Source: Selenomonas sp. AB3002
Lineage (GTDB): Bacteria; Bacillota; Negativicutes; Selenomonadales; Selenomonadaceae
Reading direction: 5' to 3'
Assembly: GCF_000702545.1 (NCBI RefSeq)
Contig: NZ_JNIO01000007.1
Span: 62,001 to 126,000, forward strand
Length of the DNA stretch: 64,000 bases
The notes beneath the pieces were generated by a model. The model made no database searches. It was given only the letters and a program-made list of their open reading frames with translations, and was not told where the DNA came from. Made by a program: the position numbers and the translations under genes. This document shows, piece after piece, positions 33,009 through 42,015 of the stretch. Position 1 is the stretch's first letter; each line of letters starts with the position of its first letter.

Positions 33009-34759
33009 ACAAAGACGCTTTCCTGCTGCGGGCAGCTTTCCGCAGCTTCATGAAGAAAATGGTGCTCAACAACCTCATGGCCTTTATGGGCTCCATTGTG
33101 AACGGCATTGTCATCAGCCGTTATCTGGGCCTCACGGCCATGGCGGCCTTCCAGCTGACCCTGCCCCTGGTCTTTGTCATCATGATCATCAGCCAGATTA
33201 TTTCCCTGGGGGTGCAAAACAACTGCGCCAAGAGCATCGGCGCAGGTCATCAGGACGAGGCCTCAGGCTTCTATTCCACTGCCATCGCCTGCTGCCTGCC
33301 CCTGGCGGCCCTTATGGGCCTTGCCATTTCCCACTATGCAGGCCCCCTGGCCCTGGTGCTGGGAGCCGACGAAGCAGGGGCATGGCAGGAGGCGGCGGAC
33401 TATCTGCGGGGCATTGCCCCGGGCCTTGCCCTGCTTGTCTTCCTGCCCATGCAGGTGGCGGTTTTCTTCCTGGAAGGGCTCTCCAGATACGCCCTGTGGG
33501 CCATTGCCGTGCAGACCATGCTCAATGTGATTGGCGCCCTTGTGAACGTCCTCTGGGCAGGGGGCGGCATGTTCGGCATGGGGTTGGTCATGTCCCTTTG
33601 CTACCTGGGCTCCTTCAGCGTCATGGCCGCAGGGGGACTCCGGGAGCGGGGCTGCATCAACTTTTCCCTGGGAGCGGCCAAGCTCAGACACCTGCTGCCT
33701 ATCCTCAGGATTGGCCTGCCCTCAGCAGCAGACAGGTTCTACAAGACGGCCCAGATGTATATCATCAACCTCATGCTGGTTTTCTCCGGCTCCGCCACGG
33801 CCATTGCCGCCTTTGCAGACCTCAACGCCCTGAACAACATCTTCAATCCCATCGTCAGCGGCGTGAGCGCTGCCGTCCTCACCATGGCAGGGGTACTGGC
33901 GGGAGAGAAGGACAGGGAATCACTCCACAGGCTCCTGCATCTGTCAGTGCGGGAAGCACTGCTGGTGGAAGGGCTCACGGCCCTGCTGGCCTTCCTGGCG
34001 TCCCCCCTGCTCATAGCTCTCTTTGTGAGCCCCGGGCAGGAGGGCTACGAAGAAGCTGTGACGGCCCTCAGAATTTTCATCCTGTACCTGCCCCTCTACG
34101 GCCTGAACAATCTCCTGCAGAAATACTATCTGGGCATCCAGTCCCTCAAGATGACCTACCTTACCTCTGCCCTGGACAACTTCCTCTACATCTGCCTGCT
34201 GGCGGTGGTCCTGGGCAGGGCCTTCGGCCCGCTGGGCATCTGGTGGTCCTTCCTGCTGGCAGAAATGCTCACCCTCCTGACCCTGCTCCTCATCATCGGC
34301 TGGCAGAGGAAGAAATGGCCTCCAGCCCTCTCTGACCTCATGTGCCTGCCCCCCTCCCTCACCGGGGACATTGCCGCCTGCAGCTGGTCGGCAGGCAGCA
34401 TGGAAGAAGTCCTCACCGCCTCAGAGAAAGCCCGCCAGTTTCTCCTCCAGCAGGGGGAGAGAGAGGAAAGAGCCACCCTCCTGGCCCTGGCTATCGAGGA
34501 AATAGGCGGCAACATCATCCGCTGGGGCTTCACAGAGGGAAAGAAGCACCGCATAGATATCCGGGCCGCCAAAGGTGAGCACTGGGTGCTGCGCATCCGT
34601 GACAACTGCCCTCCCTTCAATCCCAAAAACTGGCTGGCCCTGCACGCAGAGGACGACAAGACAGCCAATATCGGCATCCGCACCATTTGCGGCCTGGCCA
34701 GGGAAGTCCGCTACTCCCGCACCCTGGGCATGAACTATTTATTCATAGAACTGAACTGA
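33005..34759 (+). CDS. MATE-family exporter fused to an anti-sigma-factor-type ATPase domain
   Basis: 584 residues. Residues about 1-450 are a MATE/DinF-type carrier with twelve hydrophobic segments. Residues about 455-584 form a GHKL (HATPase_c_2, RsbW/SpoIIAB-like) domain: N-box LAIEEIGGNIIRWGF, G1-type LRIRDNCPPFNP and G2 NIGIRTI. RsbW-type domains bind ATP and phosphorylate or sequester regulatory partners; fused to a carrier, the domain could sense or regulate transport. No anti-anti-sigma gene is seen nearby. ATGA overlap with the kinase gene upstream. The fusion is read from one continuous frame. Confidence 0.85.
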   Translation: MNKDAFLLRAAFRSFMKKMVLNNLMAFMGSIVNGIVISRYLGLTAMAAFQLTLPLVFVIMIISQIISLGVQNNCAKSIGAGHQDEASGFYSTAIACCLPLAALMGLAISHYAGPLALVLGADEAGAWQEAADYLRGIAPGLALLVFLPMQVAVFFLEGLSRYALWAIAVQTMLNVIGALVNVLWAGGGMFGMGLVMSLCYLGSFSVMAAGGLRERGCINFSLGAAKLRHLLPILRIGLPSAADRFYKTAQMYIINLMLVFSGSATAIAAFADLNALNNIFNPIVSGVSAAVLTMAGVLAGEKDRESLHRLLHLSVREALLVEGLTALLAFLASPLLIALFVSPGQEGYEEAVTALRIFILYLPLYGLNNLLQKYYLGIQSLKMTYLTSALDNFLYICLLAVVLGRAFGPLGIWWSFLLAEMLTLLTLLLIIGWQRKKWPPALSDLMCLPPSLTGDIAACSWSAGSMEEVLTASEKARQFLLQQGEREERATLLALAIEEIGGNIIRWGFTEGKKHRIDIRAAKGEHWVLRIRDNCPPFNPKNWLALHAEDDKTANIGIRTICGLAREVRYSRTLGMNYLFIELN

Positions 34760-34777
34760 TCAAAGGAGTGTATTTAC

Positions 34778-35392
34778 ATGAATATGAAGAAAACCTTTGC
34801 CACCACAGCCGCCCTTCTCGCACTCTGTGCAGGCTCTGCCTGCTGGACGGGGCCTGCCCCCGCCCCCTGGGTTCCCGTCGCCCAGGCCGCCGAAGCTCCG
34901 GAATGGCAGGACGATATAGACAAAGCCGCCTGGGACGATGAGGAGGCTTTCAATATCTCCATCGGCAAGTCCATAGCAGACTCTGTTGCCCTTCTCCAAA
35001 AGGAAGGCTGGAAACGGGTACAGAACGAAGATACTGTCTTCTATATCAAGAAAAAAGTCGACTATTACCTGACCATCGCCCTCCATCCCGACAAAGGCGC
35101 CCCGAGCAAGGTAGGCAGCTACCGCATCAGAATCTACGCCAAGACACAGGAACTGGCCGATGAGATGTATATGCGGGCAGAAAAGAATTTCTCCTACAAC
35201 TTTGGCCGCCCCAATGTGAAGAAAGGAACTACCAATGGCACCTGGTTCCTCTCTGACACCTATGCCGTCACTGTGGAATACAATGAGTACGACGCCCGCA
35301 TGCCCATTGTGAGGGACTACTATCCCTATGAAGTGGTAATCAGGCGGGATGTAGGTGACTACAAGAAATTCTTCCAGGCCATCAAGAAATGA
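34778..35392 (+). CDS. Secreted protein of unknown function
   Basis: 204 residues. A signal peptide (residues 1-38, ending AQAAEA) is followed by a soluble alpha/beta domain with no cysteine and no motif I recognise. AAAGGAG lies ten bases before the ATG; a second ATG two codons on is an alternative. It is the third gene of the operon, 18 bp after the exporter, and its stop overlaps the next frame. Being exported with a MATE pump and biosynthetic enzymes, it may bind or process the product (inference). Confidence 0.75.
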   Translation: MNMKKTFATTAALLALCAGSACWTGPAPAPWVPVAQAAEAPEWQDDIDKAAWDDEEAFNISIGKSIADSVALLQKEGWKRVQNEDTVFYIKKKVDYYLTIALHPDKGAPSKVGSYRIRIYAKTQELADEMYMRAEKNFSYNFGRPNVKKGTTNGTWFLSDTYAVTVEYNEYDARMPIVRDYYPYEVVIRRDVGDYKKFFQAIKK

Positions 35393-35400
35393 GGGAAAAT

Positions 35401-36693
35401 ATGAAACTCCAACCCATAGGCGTATCCAACCGCCTTTTCTACTACATGTGGGGCGGGGAGCAGGCGGCCTTTGACATCTGCTTCCGCTTCGCCTTGCAGG
35501 AGGAGCTTGATGCGGAACTGCTCAAAGCCTCTGCCGCCCAGGCACTGACGAACTTCCCGGAGTTCGCCATCCGCCCGGTGCTCCACCAGGGCACCGTCTG
35601 GGCCATAGAAAATCATGCTCCCCTGCCCTTTGCCCCCGAGGGCGGAGCCCCTCTCCTGTACGGCACAGAAGAAACTGACGGCTATCCCTTTGTCTTCCGC
35701 ACAGAGGAGCGGGGCTTCTCCTTCTCCTACTTCCACGGGCTGGCAGACTTCCACGGCATCTGGGGCTTCCTGCGCACCCTGCTGTATCACTACGCCCGGG
35801 GCAGAGGGCTGCCGGTGGAGGCAGGAGAGGGCATGAGACTGGCGCCGGACTATCCCGCCGACGAACTTGAGCGGCTGGACCCTTACCGGAGGTTCCGGGA
35901 GGAAATAAGCCCGGAACCCTCTGCCGCCCCTGCCGCCTTTGAGATTCCGGAGAAGGGCTATCCCCCTGAGACAGATTACTGCACAGGCTATGAGCTGCGC
36001 TGCCCTCTGGGGGATTTCCTCTCCGCTGCCAAGGCTCATCAGACCTCCGTGTCGGCTTTCATCGCCCTGACCGCCGCCAGAGCTTTGTCCTCTGTCTATG
36101 AAGTGGGAGACAAGGACATTGCCATCATGCTTTCCGCAGGCATGCACCCATACTACCAGACCAGCACCGCCGTGAATTTTTCCGATGCCCTTGCCCTGCG
36201 CTATGACAAGACCCTGAGGGAACTGCCGCCGGACCAGCAGGGAGCAGCCCTCAAGGCCCAGCTGAAAGCACAGCTGAACAGGGAACACTTTGCTCCCCTC
36301 ATAGCAGGGAAGGCAGCTATGGTAGACGGCTTCACCAGCTCCGGCCTGGATATCTGCCAGTGGAACCATCGCTTTGCCACGGCGCCCAAAGAGCCTGCCG
36401 CCGTCACCTTCTCCCTCACCTATCCCGGCAGCCTTGACCCCGGCCCCGCCTTCAAGCCCCTGCTGCAGGAAGTCACCCGCCTGATCTGCATCAGGAGATT
36501 TGGTGATTTTGGCCTGGCTGCCTCCACCTGCGGCGACACCATGTATATCCGCTCCTGCCAGAGGTTCGACTCCCCAGCCATCCTCAAGGCCATGCAAAAG
36601 GAACTTGAGCAAGCAGGCCTAGAGGCGGACTTCAGCCAACTGCCGGATTACCGGGGCAATCAGATGGTTCCGGAGAAGCTGCTGCACATTTAA
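35401..36693 (+). CDS. Condensation/alcohol-acetyltransferase-like acyltransferase
   Basis: 430 residues from the ATG at 35401 (GAGGG five bases upstream); an ATG at 35389 overlaps the preceding stop and is an alternative. The fold of CoA-dependent acyltransferases/NRPS condensation domains is suggested by an early HxxxD motif in FSYFHGLADFHGIWGFL, a later SVSAFIALTAARAL segment, and a DFG-like region (RRFGDFGLAAS). Such enzymes transfer an acyl group to an amine or alcohol. It lies 18 bp from the GT2-GH3 gene, which could supply the activated acyl group. Substrates unknown. Confidence 0.7.
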   Translation: MKLQPIGVSNRLFYYMWGGEQAAFDICFRFALQEELDAELLKASAAQALTNFPEFAIRPVLHQGTVWAIENHAPLPFAPEGGAPLLYGTEETDGYPFVFRTEERGFSFSYFHGLADFHGIWGFLRTLLYHYARGRGLPVEAGEGMRLAPDYPADELERLDPYRRFREEISPEPSAAPAAFEIPEKGYPPETDYCTGYELRCPLGDFLSAAKAHQTSVSAFIALTAARALSSVYEVGDKDIAIMLSAGMHPYYQTSTAVNFSDALALRYDKTLRELPPDQQGAALKAQLKAQLNREHFAPLIAGKAAMVDGFTSSGLDICQWNHRFATAPKEPAAVTFSLTYPGSLDPGPAFKPLLQEVTRLICIRRFGDFGLAASTCGDTMYIRSCQRFDSPAILKAMQKELEQAGLEADFSQLPDYRGNQMVPEKLLHI

Positions 36694-36711
36694 AAAGTTA
36701 AGGAGAACACC

Positions 36712-39297
36712 ATGGCCAATTACCTTGTTTCCATCGTGACACCCTTTCATAACGTAGACCCCAAGCTGTTCCGCTACGCTTACGAATCACTGCAGAAGCA
36801 GACCCTGGACTTTTCCTGCATCCAGTGGATCGTGGTGCTGCACAATACCGAGAGCAGCCTCAAGGCCGCCGTACATGAAATGCTGGACGGCCATGAGAAT
36901 ATCATCATCACAGAACTGGACAATGACCTGCACACCCCCTCCAGCCCCCGGAATTTCGGCATGAAGCTGGCCACGGCTCCCTTTTTGGGCTTCTTGGATG
37001 CAGACGACGGCTACACGCCTGAATGTCTCCAGACAGCCCTCTTGCACCTGCAGAGAACCCAGTCAGACCTGGTGGTCTTCCGCCGGGAATACGAAATGGA
37101 AACCGAGGGGCTCATGCCTGCCACGGAAATCGTCCTCTGGGACCAGACCCAGGCGGAGATTGTCATGGACAGGGAGCAATGGGACGACAAGAAGATGTTC
37201 GGCGGCCTTTTCTGGGGCATGGTGACCTCGCGGCTCTATAAGCGGGATTTTTTGACCCGACACAATTTCACCTTTGACGAGACCGTGCCCTTCACCGAGG
37301 ATGTGCTCTTTCTCATCGAAGTTTACGGCAAGGCGGGCCGCGTCTGCTACCTGCCCCAGCTCATAGGCTACCACTACTTCATCAACAGCAAGTCCCTGGT
37401 GCAGAGCATGACAGAAAAAGACGGAGAGACCTTGGTGTCCTACGCGGCAGGCTTCAAGAAAATCTTCGACGCCGCCTACAACAACGGCATCTATATAGAC
37501 GAGCTCATGGCCCTCTTGCTCTCCACCTTCTCCATGGTCATGCTCAATTCCAAGCAGCTGACTCTCGTCCACCGCCGTGAAATCAAGGAAATCCTGGAGC
37601 CATACGTCCACGAGATACGCCTGCTGCCCGCCACCAAGCTGATTTCTGCCGAAGAGGCCCGGAAGTGCTACACCCTGCCCAGGGAAGTCATCCTGCACCC
37701 GGAGAACTTCGACCAGGGCGGTGCCATCAAGGAAATCATGGACGGCCAGGGCATCCTGCAGGAAATCCTCTCCCGGAACAAGGACACGGACTACGGGCGC
37801 CGCTACAACTTCGCCAGCCTCCGCAGCGCCAAAGGGTATCAGACCAGAGTGCCTGTGAGCAGCTATGACACCTACGGGCCCCTGGTGCGGCTCCAGACCC
37901 AGATTGGCGAGAGCGGTATCTTCGTCTCTGATGCCATCCCCTGCTACCTGCTCACCTCCGGCAATTCAGGCGCCCCGAAGCTCCTGCCCGCCACCCGTGA
38001 GCACCTGGCCCGCTATGAGGAGGAATTCGCCCAGCTCCTGCGGGGCAAGATAACCATCCTGCTGGGAGAGAGCCTGCCCCAGGAAAGGCGCTACAACGAC
38101 CAGGCCGCCCTGAACACCATTTTCGGCAGGCTCATCGAAGATTTCTGCTACCGCGACCAGCAGCGGCTGGGGGTCAGCCATGCAGGCTTCACCGCCCCCA
38201 GGGAACTGCTCTTCCCTCCCAAGGCCATGGACACCCTTTACCTGCGGCTGTACTTCGCCCTGAGCGAGCAGCGGGCAGAGCAGCTTTTCGCCCCCTTTGC
38301 CTGGGGCGTGCTGGAGGCCTTCTCCTTCCTGGAAAGCCACTGGCAGGAACTGGTCAAAGACCTGACCGAGGGCACCATTTCCAGTAACCTCGACCTGCCC
38401 AAAGACTACCGCCAGCAGCTGGAAAGGTGCCTCATCCCCGACCCGGAGCGGGCAGAGGCCCTCAGGGAGGTTTTCGCAGAGGGCTTCCACCGTCCCGTGG
38501 CCACCCTGATCTGGCCGAAGCTCAAAAAAATCATCGCCATCGGCACCGGCAGCCAGGCCATCTATCGTGATGCCCTCAGAAGATACATCGGCGACCTCCC
38601 CTGGGACAATGGTTTCTTCGCCTCTTCGGAGGCCCTGCTGGGCAAGAGCGTGCCGGGTACGGATGAATACGAGCTAGTGACGGGGAAGAATTTTTACGAG
38701 TTCCGCCCCTTCCCGGAAAAACCGGACAACCACGATCACCCGCTCCTGCTCAGCCAGGTGCAGGAGGGAAAGCAGTACGAGCTCATCCTCACCAACAGGG
38801 CGGGGCTCTACCGCTACGCCACCGAGGACATCCTCGAAGTCAGGAGCCTCACCGAAGGCCGCCTGCACTTTGCCTTCGCAGGCAGGAAATCCGAAGCCCT
38901 GCCCCTGCCCGGCGGACTTCTCTGGGAAAGGGATGTCTATGAAGCCATCAAAAAAGGCGCCAAAGCACTCTCCCTTGCACCCACAGATTTTTCCTATTTC
39001 CTGAACGAAGAAAACACCCTCACCCTCATGCTGGAGATCCCAGGAGCAAAAGCCCCCGCAGAAGCTCTGGCCGCCACTCTGGACGAGGCTCTCTGCGAGG
39101 AATGCCCCGCCTATGCCAAAGCCCGGCAGAATGGCCAGCCCGCCTGCCAGGCGCTCTACCTCTCCCCCGAAAGCCACCTGCTCTATCGGGACATCCAGCG
39201 CTTCAAGCACAAGACAGCCCCCGACCAGATCAAGCCCGCCCACTTCCTGGGCACCCGGGAAAAAATACGGTTCTTCATGGGGCAGGTAGAGAGATAA
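36712..39297 (+). CDS. GT2 glycosyltransferase fused to a GH3-type acyl-adenylate enzyme
   Basis: 861 residues in one frame. Residues 1-230 are a family-2 glycosyltransferase: SIVTPFHNVD, DxD-like LDADDG (96-98) and catalytic ED at 196-197. A helical linker leads at about 340 into a domain like plant and bacterial GH3 acyl-acid amido synthetases: ATP loop YLLTSGNSGAPKLLPAT (412-428), a downstream FFASSEALLG motif and YRYATEDILEV. GH3 enzymes adenylate carboxylic acids and join them to amino acids (established). AAGGAG precedes the ATG. It is the last gene of the operon, before a terminator. The combination suggests a glycosylated acyl-amide or similar conjugate (inference). Confidence 0.82.
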   Translation: MANYLVSIVTPFHNVDPKLFRYAYESLQKQTLDFSCIQWIVVLHNTESSLKAAVHEMLDGHENIIITELDNDLHTPSSPRNFGMKLATAPFLGFLDADDGYTPECLQTALLHLQRTQSDLVVFRREYEMETEGLMPATEIVLWDQTQAEIVMDREQWDDKKMFGGLFWGMVTSRLYKRDFLTRHNFTFDETVPFTEDVLFLIEVYGKAGRVCYLPQLIGYHYFINSKSLVQSMTEKDGETLVSYAAGFKKIFDAAYNNGIYIDELMALLLSTFSMVMLNSKQLTLVHRREIKEILEPYVHEIRLLPATKLISAEEARKCYTLPREVILHPENFDQGGAIKEIMDGQGILQEILSRNKDTDYGRRYNFASLRSAKGYQTRVPVSSYDTYGPLVRLQTQIGESGIFVSDAIPCYLLTSGNSGAPKLLPATREHLARYEEEFAQLLRGKITILLGESLPQERRYNDQAALNTIFGRLIEDFCYRDQQRLGVSHAGFTAPRELLFPPKAMDTLYLRLYFALSEQRAEQLFAPFAWGVLEAFSFLESHWQELVKDLTEGTISSNLDLPKDYRQQLERCLIPDPERAEALREVFAEGFHRPVATLIWPKLKKIIAIGTGSQAIYRDALRRYIGDLPWDNGFFASSEALLGKSVPGTDEYELVTGKNFYEFRPFPEKPDNHDHPLLLSQVQEGKQYELILTNRAGLYRYATEDILEVRSLTEGRLHFAFAGRKSEALPLPGGLLWERDVYEAIKKGAKALSLAPTDFSYFLNEENTLTLMLEIPGAKAPAEALAATLDEALCEECPAYAKARQNGQPACQALYLSPESHLLYRDIQRFKHKTAPDQIKPAHFLGTREKIRFFMGQVER

Positions 39298-39299
39298 AT

Positions 39300-39336
39300 A
39301 AAAGAGGCGCATTGATGCAGCGCCTCTTTCTTTTTT
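39300..39336 (+). terminator. Terminator of the 32-39 kb operon
   Basis: AAAGAGGCGC and GCGCCTCTTT flank a 9-base loop, followed by CTTTTTT. Confidence 0.9.
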
Positions 39337-39400
39337 GCTAATGATCCATTATGAAGTAGCAAGACCGTTTATACGTTCGTTCAAACCTCCGAGGCCCCCC

Positions 39401-40096
39401 TCACAACCTAGAACTTTGTCGTAGATATTTTTGTGTATAGGCGCAAACGGCAAAACATCGACCACATACCCGTTCACCCTCATAGAAACCGAGAATTTGC
39501 TTCATTCTAGCAATCTGTGTTTCCTTACATACATGTGCGCGGAGTATTTCCTCGCGCAGCATTCCGGCTGTCCAATTTGTTCCAATAATTGCATTTCCTG
39601 GGCACGCCTTCACACAAAGCTGACAGTTACCACAGCGGCTTTGGGTAACAGGCTTTGATGGTACAAGAGGCGCATCCGTCAGCAGTCCCGATAACCGTAC
39701 TGCACTGCCATATTTTTCCGTGACCAGTAGGCAGCTCTTTCCAATCCATCCTAATCCTGCTTTAGTTGCCACTGTTTTGTATGGAAACGCAGTGCGTAAA
39801 TCATCATTTACATAAAGACATTTCTTTGTGTAAGCACGCGCATTGTAACCCTGTTCGCGCAGATACTCTGCACCTGCTTCAACCATATTATCCAGTTGCT
39901 CATTTAGTGTATGGTACATTTGATAGTATTCCATGGTTGGCACCGTTCTTATGTTTTCAACTATGTACGCAGGAACAGGAATAGCTACAGCCACCCCGCG
40001 ATTCATTCCGTCTACTGCAAATCCATCCATATCGGCTACACCAATCAGTTTTGCACCTTTAGCTTTCAACAGGGTCATGAGATTATCCTGCAACAT
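39401..40096 (-). CDS. QueG-like 4Fe-4S protein
   Basis: 231 residues. The C-terminal half has two cluster motifs, CGNCQLCVKACP and CGRCFAVC with an upstream single Cys, and the GLGWIGKSCLLV segment typical of epoxyqueuosine reductase relatives. It is shorter than QueG (about 350 residues or more) and lacks the C-terminal repeats, so it is a short paralogue rather than the tRNA enzyme itself (inference). AGGGGG lies nine bases before the ATG. It stands alone on this strand. Confidence 0.72.
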   Translation of the reverse strand: MLQDNLMTLLKAKGAKLIGVADMDGFAVDGMNRGVAVAIPVPAYIVENIRTVPTMEYYQMYHTLNEQLDNMVEAGAEYLREQGYNARAYTKKCLYVNDDLRTAFPYKTVATKAGLGWIGKSCLLVTEKYGSAVRLSGLLTDAPLVPSKPVTQSRCGNCQLCVKACPGNAIIGTNWTAGMLREEILRAHVCKETQIARMKQILGFYEGERVCGRCFAVCAYTQKYLRQSSRL

Positions 40097-40129
40097 AGTG
40101 TTTATCCCCCTATCTGCTTAGGACATACT

Positions 40130-40523
40130 GAAAAATATCAATACATACTTCAGCACGCTCTATGCTATTTTTATAACCAAACTCAACAAAACAATGTTAA
40201 AGTTTTTAATAAACTTTGCTGCTCACTAATTGCTCGCGGCAAGCCGAGTAGGGATAAGCCCTCACCAAGCAAGCGGTCATCACAATAGCTACTACAGATG
40301 GATGTAGCACTACACCCTCTATCCCATAGGCTATTCGCTATTTGGGAATACTTTAAGTCTTTTTTCTGATTTCAAATAGGCGGCTTTTGCCGCTGAGCGA
40401 GATTCCCTGCGCCAACTTTGTACATTTTTACGAGCCGAAAGATGATGTCTCCGTCATTCCGCTAAAGAACGAGGCTCTTTTCTCGGTTCAACCTTTCTAA
40501 AGTTCAGTCTTCGTAGGTTCGTC
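40130..40523 (-). ncRNA. Candidate structured non-coding RNA
   Basis: No gene fits in 40097-40688. On the minus strand a promoter (40530-40557) reads into about 390 nt with several hairpins, among them GCGGC-AAAA-GCCGC, TGTAG-TGC-TACA and GAGGGCTTATCCCTAC, and ends near an AAAGTTT...AAACTTT inverted repeat. It matches no RNA family I can name with confidence. A transposon-associated guide-RNA remnant or an independent regulatory RNA are both possible. Confidence 0.3.
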
Positions 40524-40529
40524 ACATCT

Positions 40530-40557
40530 ATTATAGCATTGTTTTAACATTTTTGAA
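40530..40557 (-). promoter_or_regulatory. Promoter reading into the non-coding stretch
   Basis: TTCAAA (40552-40557) and a consensus TATAAT (40530-40535) with a 16-base spacer, minus strand. Confidence 0.5.
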
Positions 40558-40636
40558 TAGTTTGATTATAATTGTTTACTATACTTGCTGTTTGCCAAAA
40601 ACTGATAATTTTGTATCCTAAACGAAATCACCCACA

Positions 40637-40676
40637 TTGACTACAATGACTAGAATAACTATAATATGACTAGAAA
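40637..40676 (+). promoter_or_regulatory. Promoter with direct-repeat operator for the AlbA-type gene
   Basis: TTGACT (40637-40642) and TATAAT (40660-40665) with a 17-base spacer. The 10-mer ATGACTAGAA occurs at 40646-40655 and 40666-40675, exactly 20 bp (two helical turns) apart, across the core promoter. This suggests repressor binding, possibly autoregulation by the downstream DNA-binding protein. Confidence 0.6.
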
Positions 40677-40688
40677 GAGGTGATCGCC

Positions 40689-41999
40689 ATGCTTCACAAG
40701 GAAAACGAATACACAGAATACAAGCGCGAATTGACTGACGGCCTAAAAAAGGAAGTTCTGGCCTTTGTCAATGCCCACGGCGGGTCAATCTATATTGGCG
40801 TCGACAATGACGGAACAGTAGTTGGCGTACAGGATATAGACCAGACTATGCTCCACATAGCCAGTATGCTGCGGGATTCTATTCATCCTGATGTGATGAT
40901 GTTCGTTGCTATTCGCAGTGAGGAGATTGAGGGCAAAGACATCATACACCTCTATATTTCTGCCGGCTCCAATAAACCATACTACCTCATAAAAAACGGA
41001 CTAAAACCTTCCGGTGTATATGTCCGGCAGGGGAGCGCCTCCGTCCAGGCATCCGCCGAGCAAATCCGACAGATGATCAAGTATGCTGATGGTGATGTTT
41101 TCGAGGATTCCCTTTCTCTCGACCAAAACCTGACCTTCCAAAAGACTGCCTCTGTCTTCCAGAACAAAGGTATGAAATTCCAGGAAGCCCAGTTCATTTC
41201 CCTGGGCCTCACAAACAGGGACGGACTTTTCACCAATCTTGGACTGCTTCTTTCCGACCAGTACCCCTTTTCCATCAAAGCCGCTGTCTTCCAGGGCAAT
41301 GACCAAAGCCAGTTCAAGGACAGGCGGGAGTTCACCGGGCCGCTGCTCTCTCAGCTGGAGGACTGCTATGCCTATATGCAGCTAAACAATCAGACCTCTG
41401 CAGAGTTCCACGGACTCTACAGACAGGATTCCAAAAGCTATCCAGAAGAGGCCTTGCGTGAAGCCCTGTTGAACAGCCTTGTCCACCGGGACTATTCCTT
41501 CAGCGCCAGCAACATAGTGGGCATCTACTCTGACCGCATGGAGTTCACTTCCATTGGCGGCCTGCTGCCCGGCATCCACAAGGACGATATAATGCTTGGT
41601 ATTTCTGTCTGCCGCAACCCAAAGCTAGCGAACATCTTCTACCGGCTGGAACTCATCGAAGCCTACGGCACCGGCCTGCTGAAAATACAAAGCGCCTATA
41701 AGAGCAGCTTCTCACAGCCGGAATTCATCACCAGTACCAACGCTTTCAAGGTCATCCTGCCACATCTTGACCAGCAGCCTTTCTTGCTCAAAGACCCCCC
41801 CGACCAATCATCCGAAAGCCGTCTGCTTGAATTTGTCCAAAAGAAAAAATCCATCAGCCGTCAAGAAGCTGAAGATTTCTTGGAAGTCAGCTTGTCTACC
41901 GCCACCCGCACCTTGCATGCACTCATTGAGCAAGGGAAAATCCAGCGGACAGGCAGAGGGAAAAATACCAAATATCAGTTTTCTGGCCCGCAACACTGA
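40689..41999 (+). CDS. Schlafen/AlbA-2 DNA-binding and GHKL ATPase regulator
   Basis: 436 residues from the ATG at 40689 (AAAGAGG eight bases upstream). Order: AlbA_2 domain (NEYTEYKREL...GGSIYIGVDNDG, residues 1-125), an ATP-binding RecG-like C-terminal region (HATPase_c_4; EALREALLNSLVHRDYSF, LELIEAYGTGL, residues ~240-360), and a C-terminal winged-helix segment (SISRQEAEDFLEVSLSTATR). Such proteins are mostly uncharacterised regulators, some linked to defence or stress. It stands alone with its own operator-bearing promoter and is followed by a nuclease remnant. Confidence 0.85.
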   Translation: MLHKENEYTEYKRELTDGLKKEVLAFVNAHGGSIYIGVDNDGTVVGVQDIDQTMLHIASMLRDSIHPDVMMFVAIRSEEIEGKDIIHLYISAGSNKPYYLIKNGLKPSGVYVRQGSASVQASAEQIRQMIKYADGDVFEDSLSLDQNLTFQKTASVFQNKGMKFQEAQFISLGLTNRDGLFTNLGLLLSDQYPFSIKAAVFQGNDQSQFKDRREFTGPLLSQLEDCYAYMQLNNQTSAEFHGLYRQDSKSYPEEALREALLNSLVHRDYSFSASNIVGIYSDRMEFTSIGGLLPGIHKDDIMLGISVCRNPKLANIFYRLELIEAYGTGLLKIQSAYKSSFSQPEFITSTNAFKVILPHLDQQPFLLKDPPDQSSESRLLEFVQKKKSISRQEAEDFLEVSLSTATRTLHALIEQGKIQRTGRGKNTKYQFSGPQH

Positions 42000-42015
42000 T
42001 ACAAGAGATACCGGC

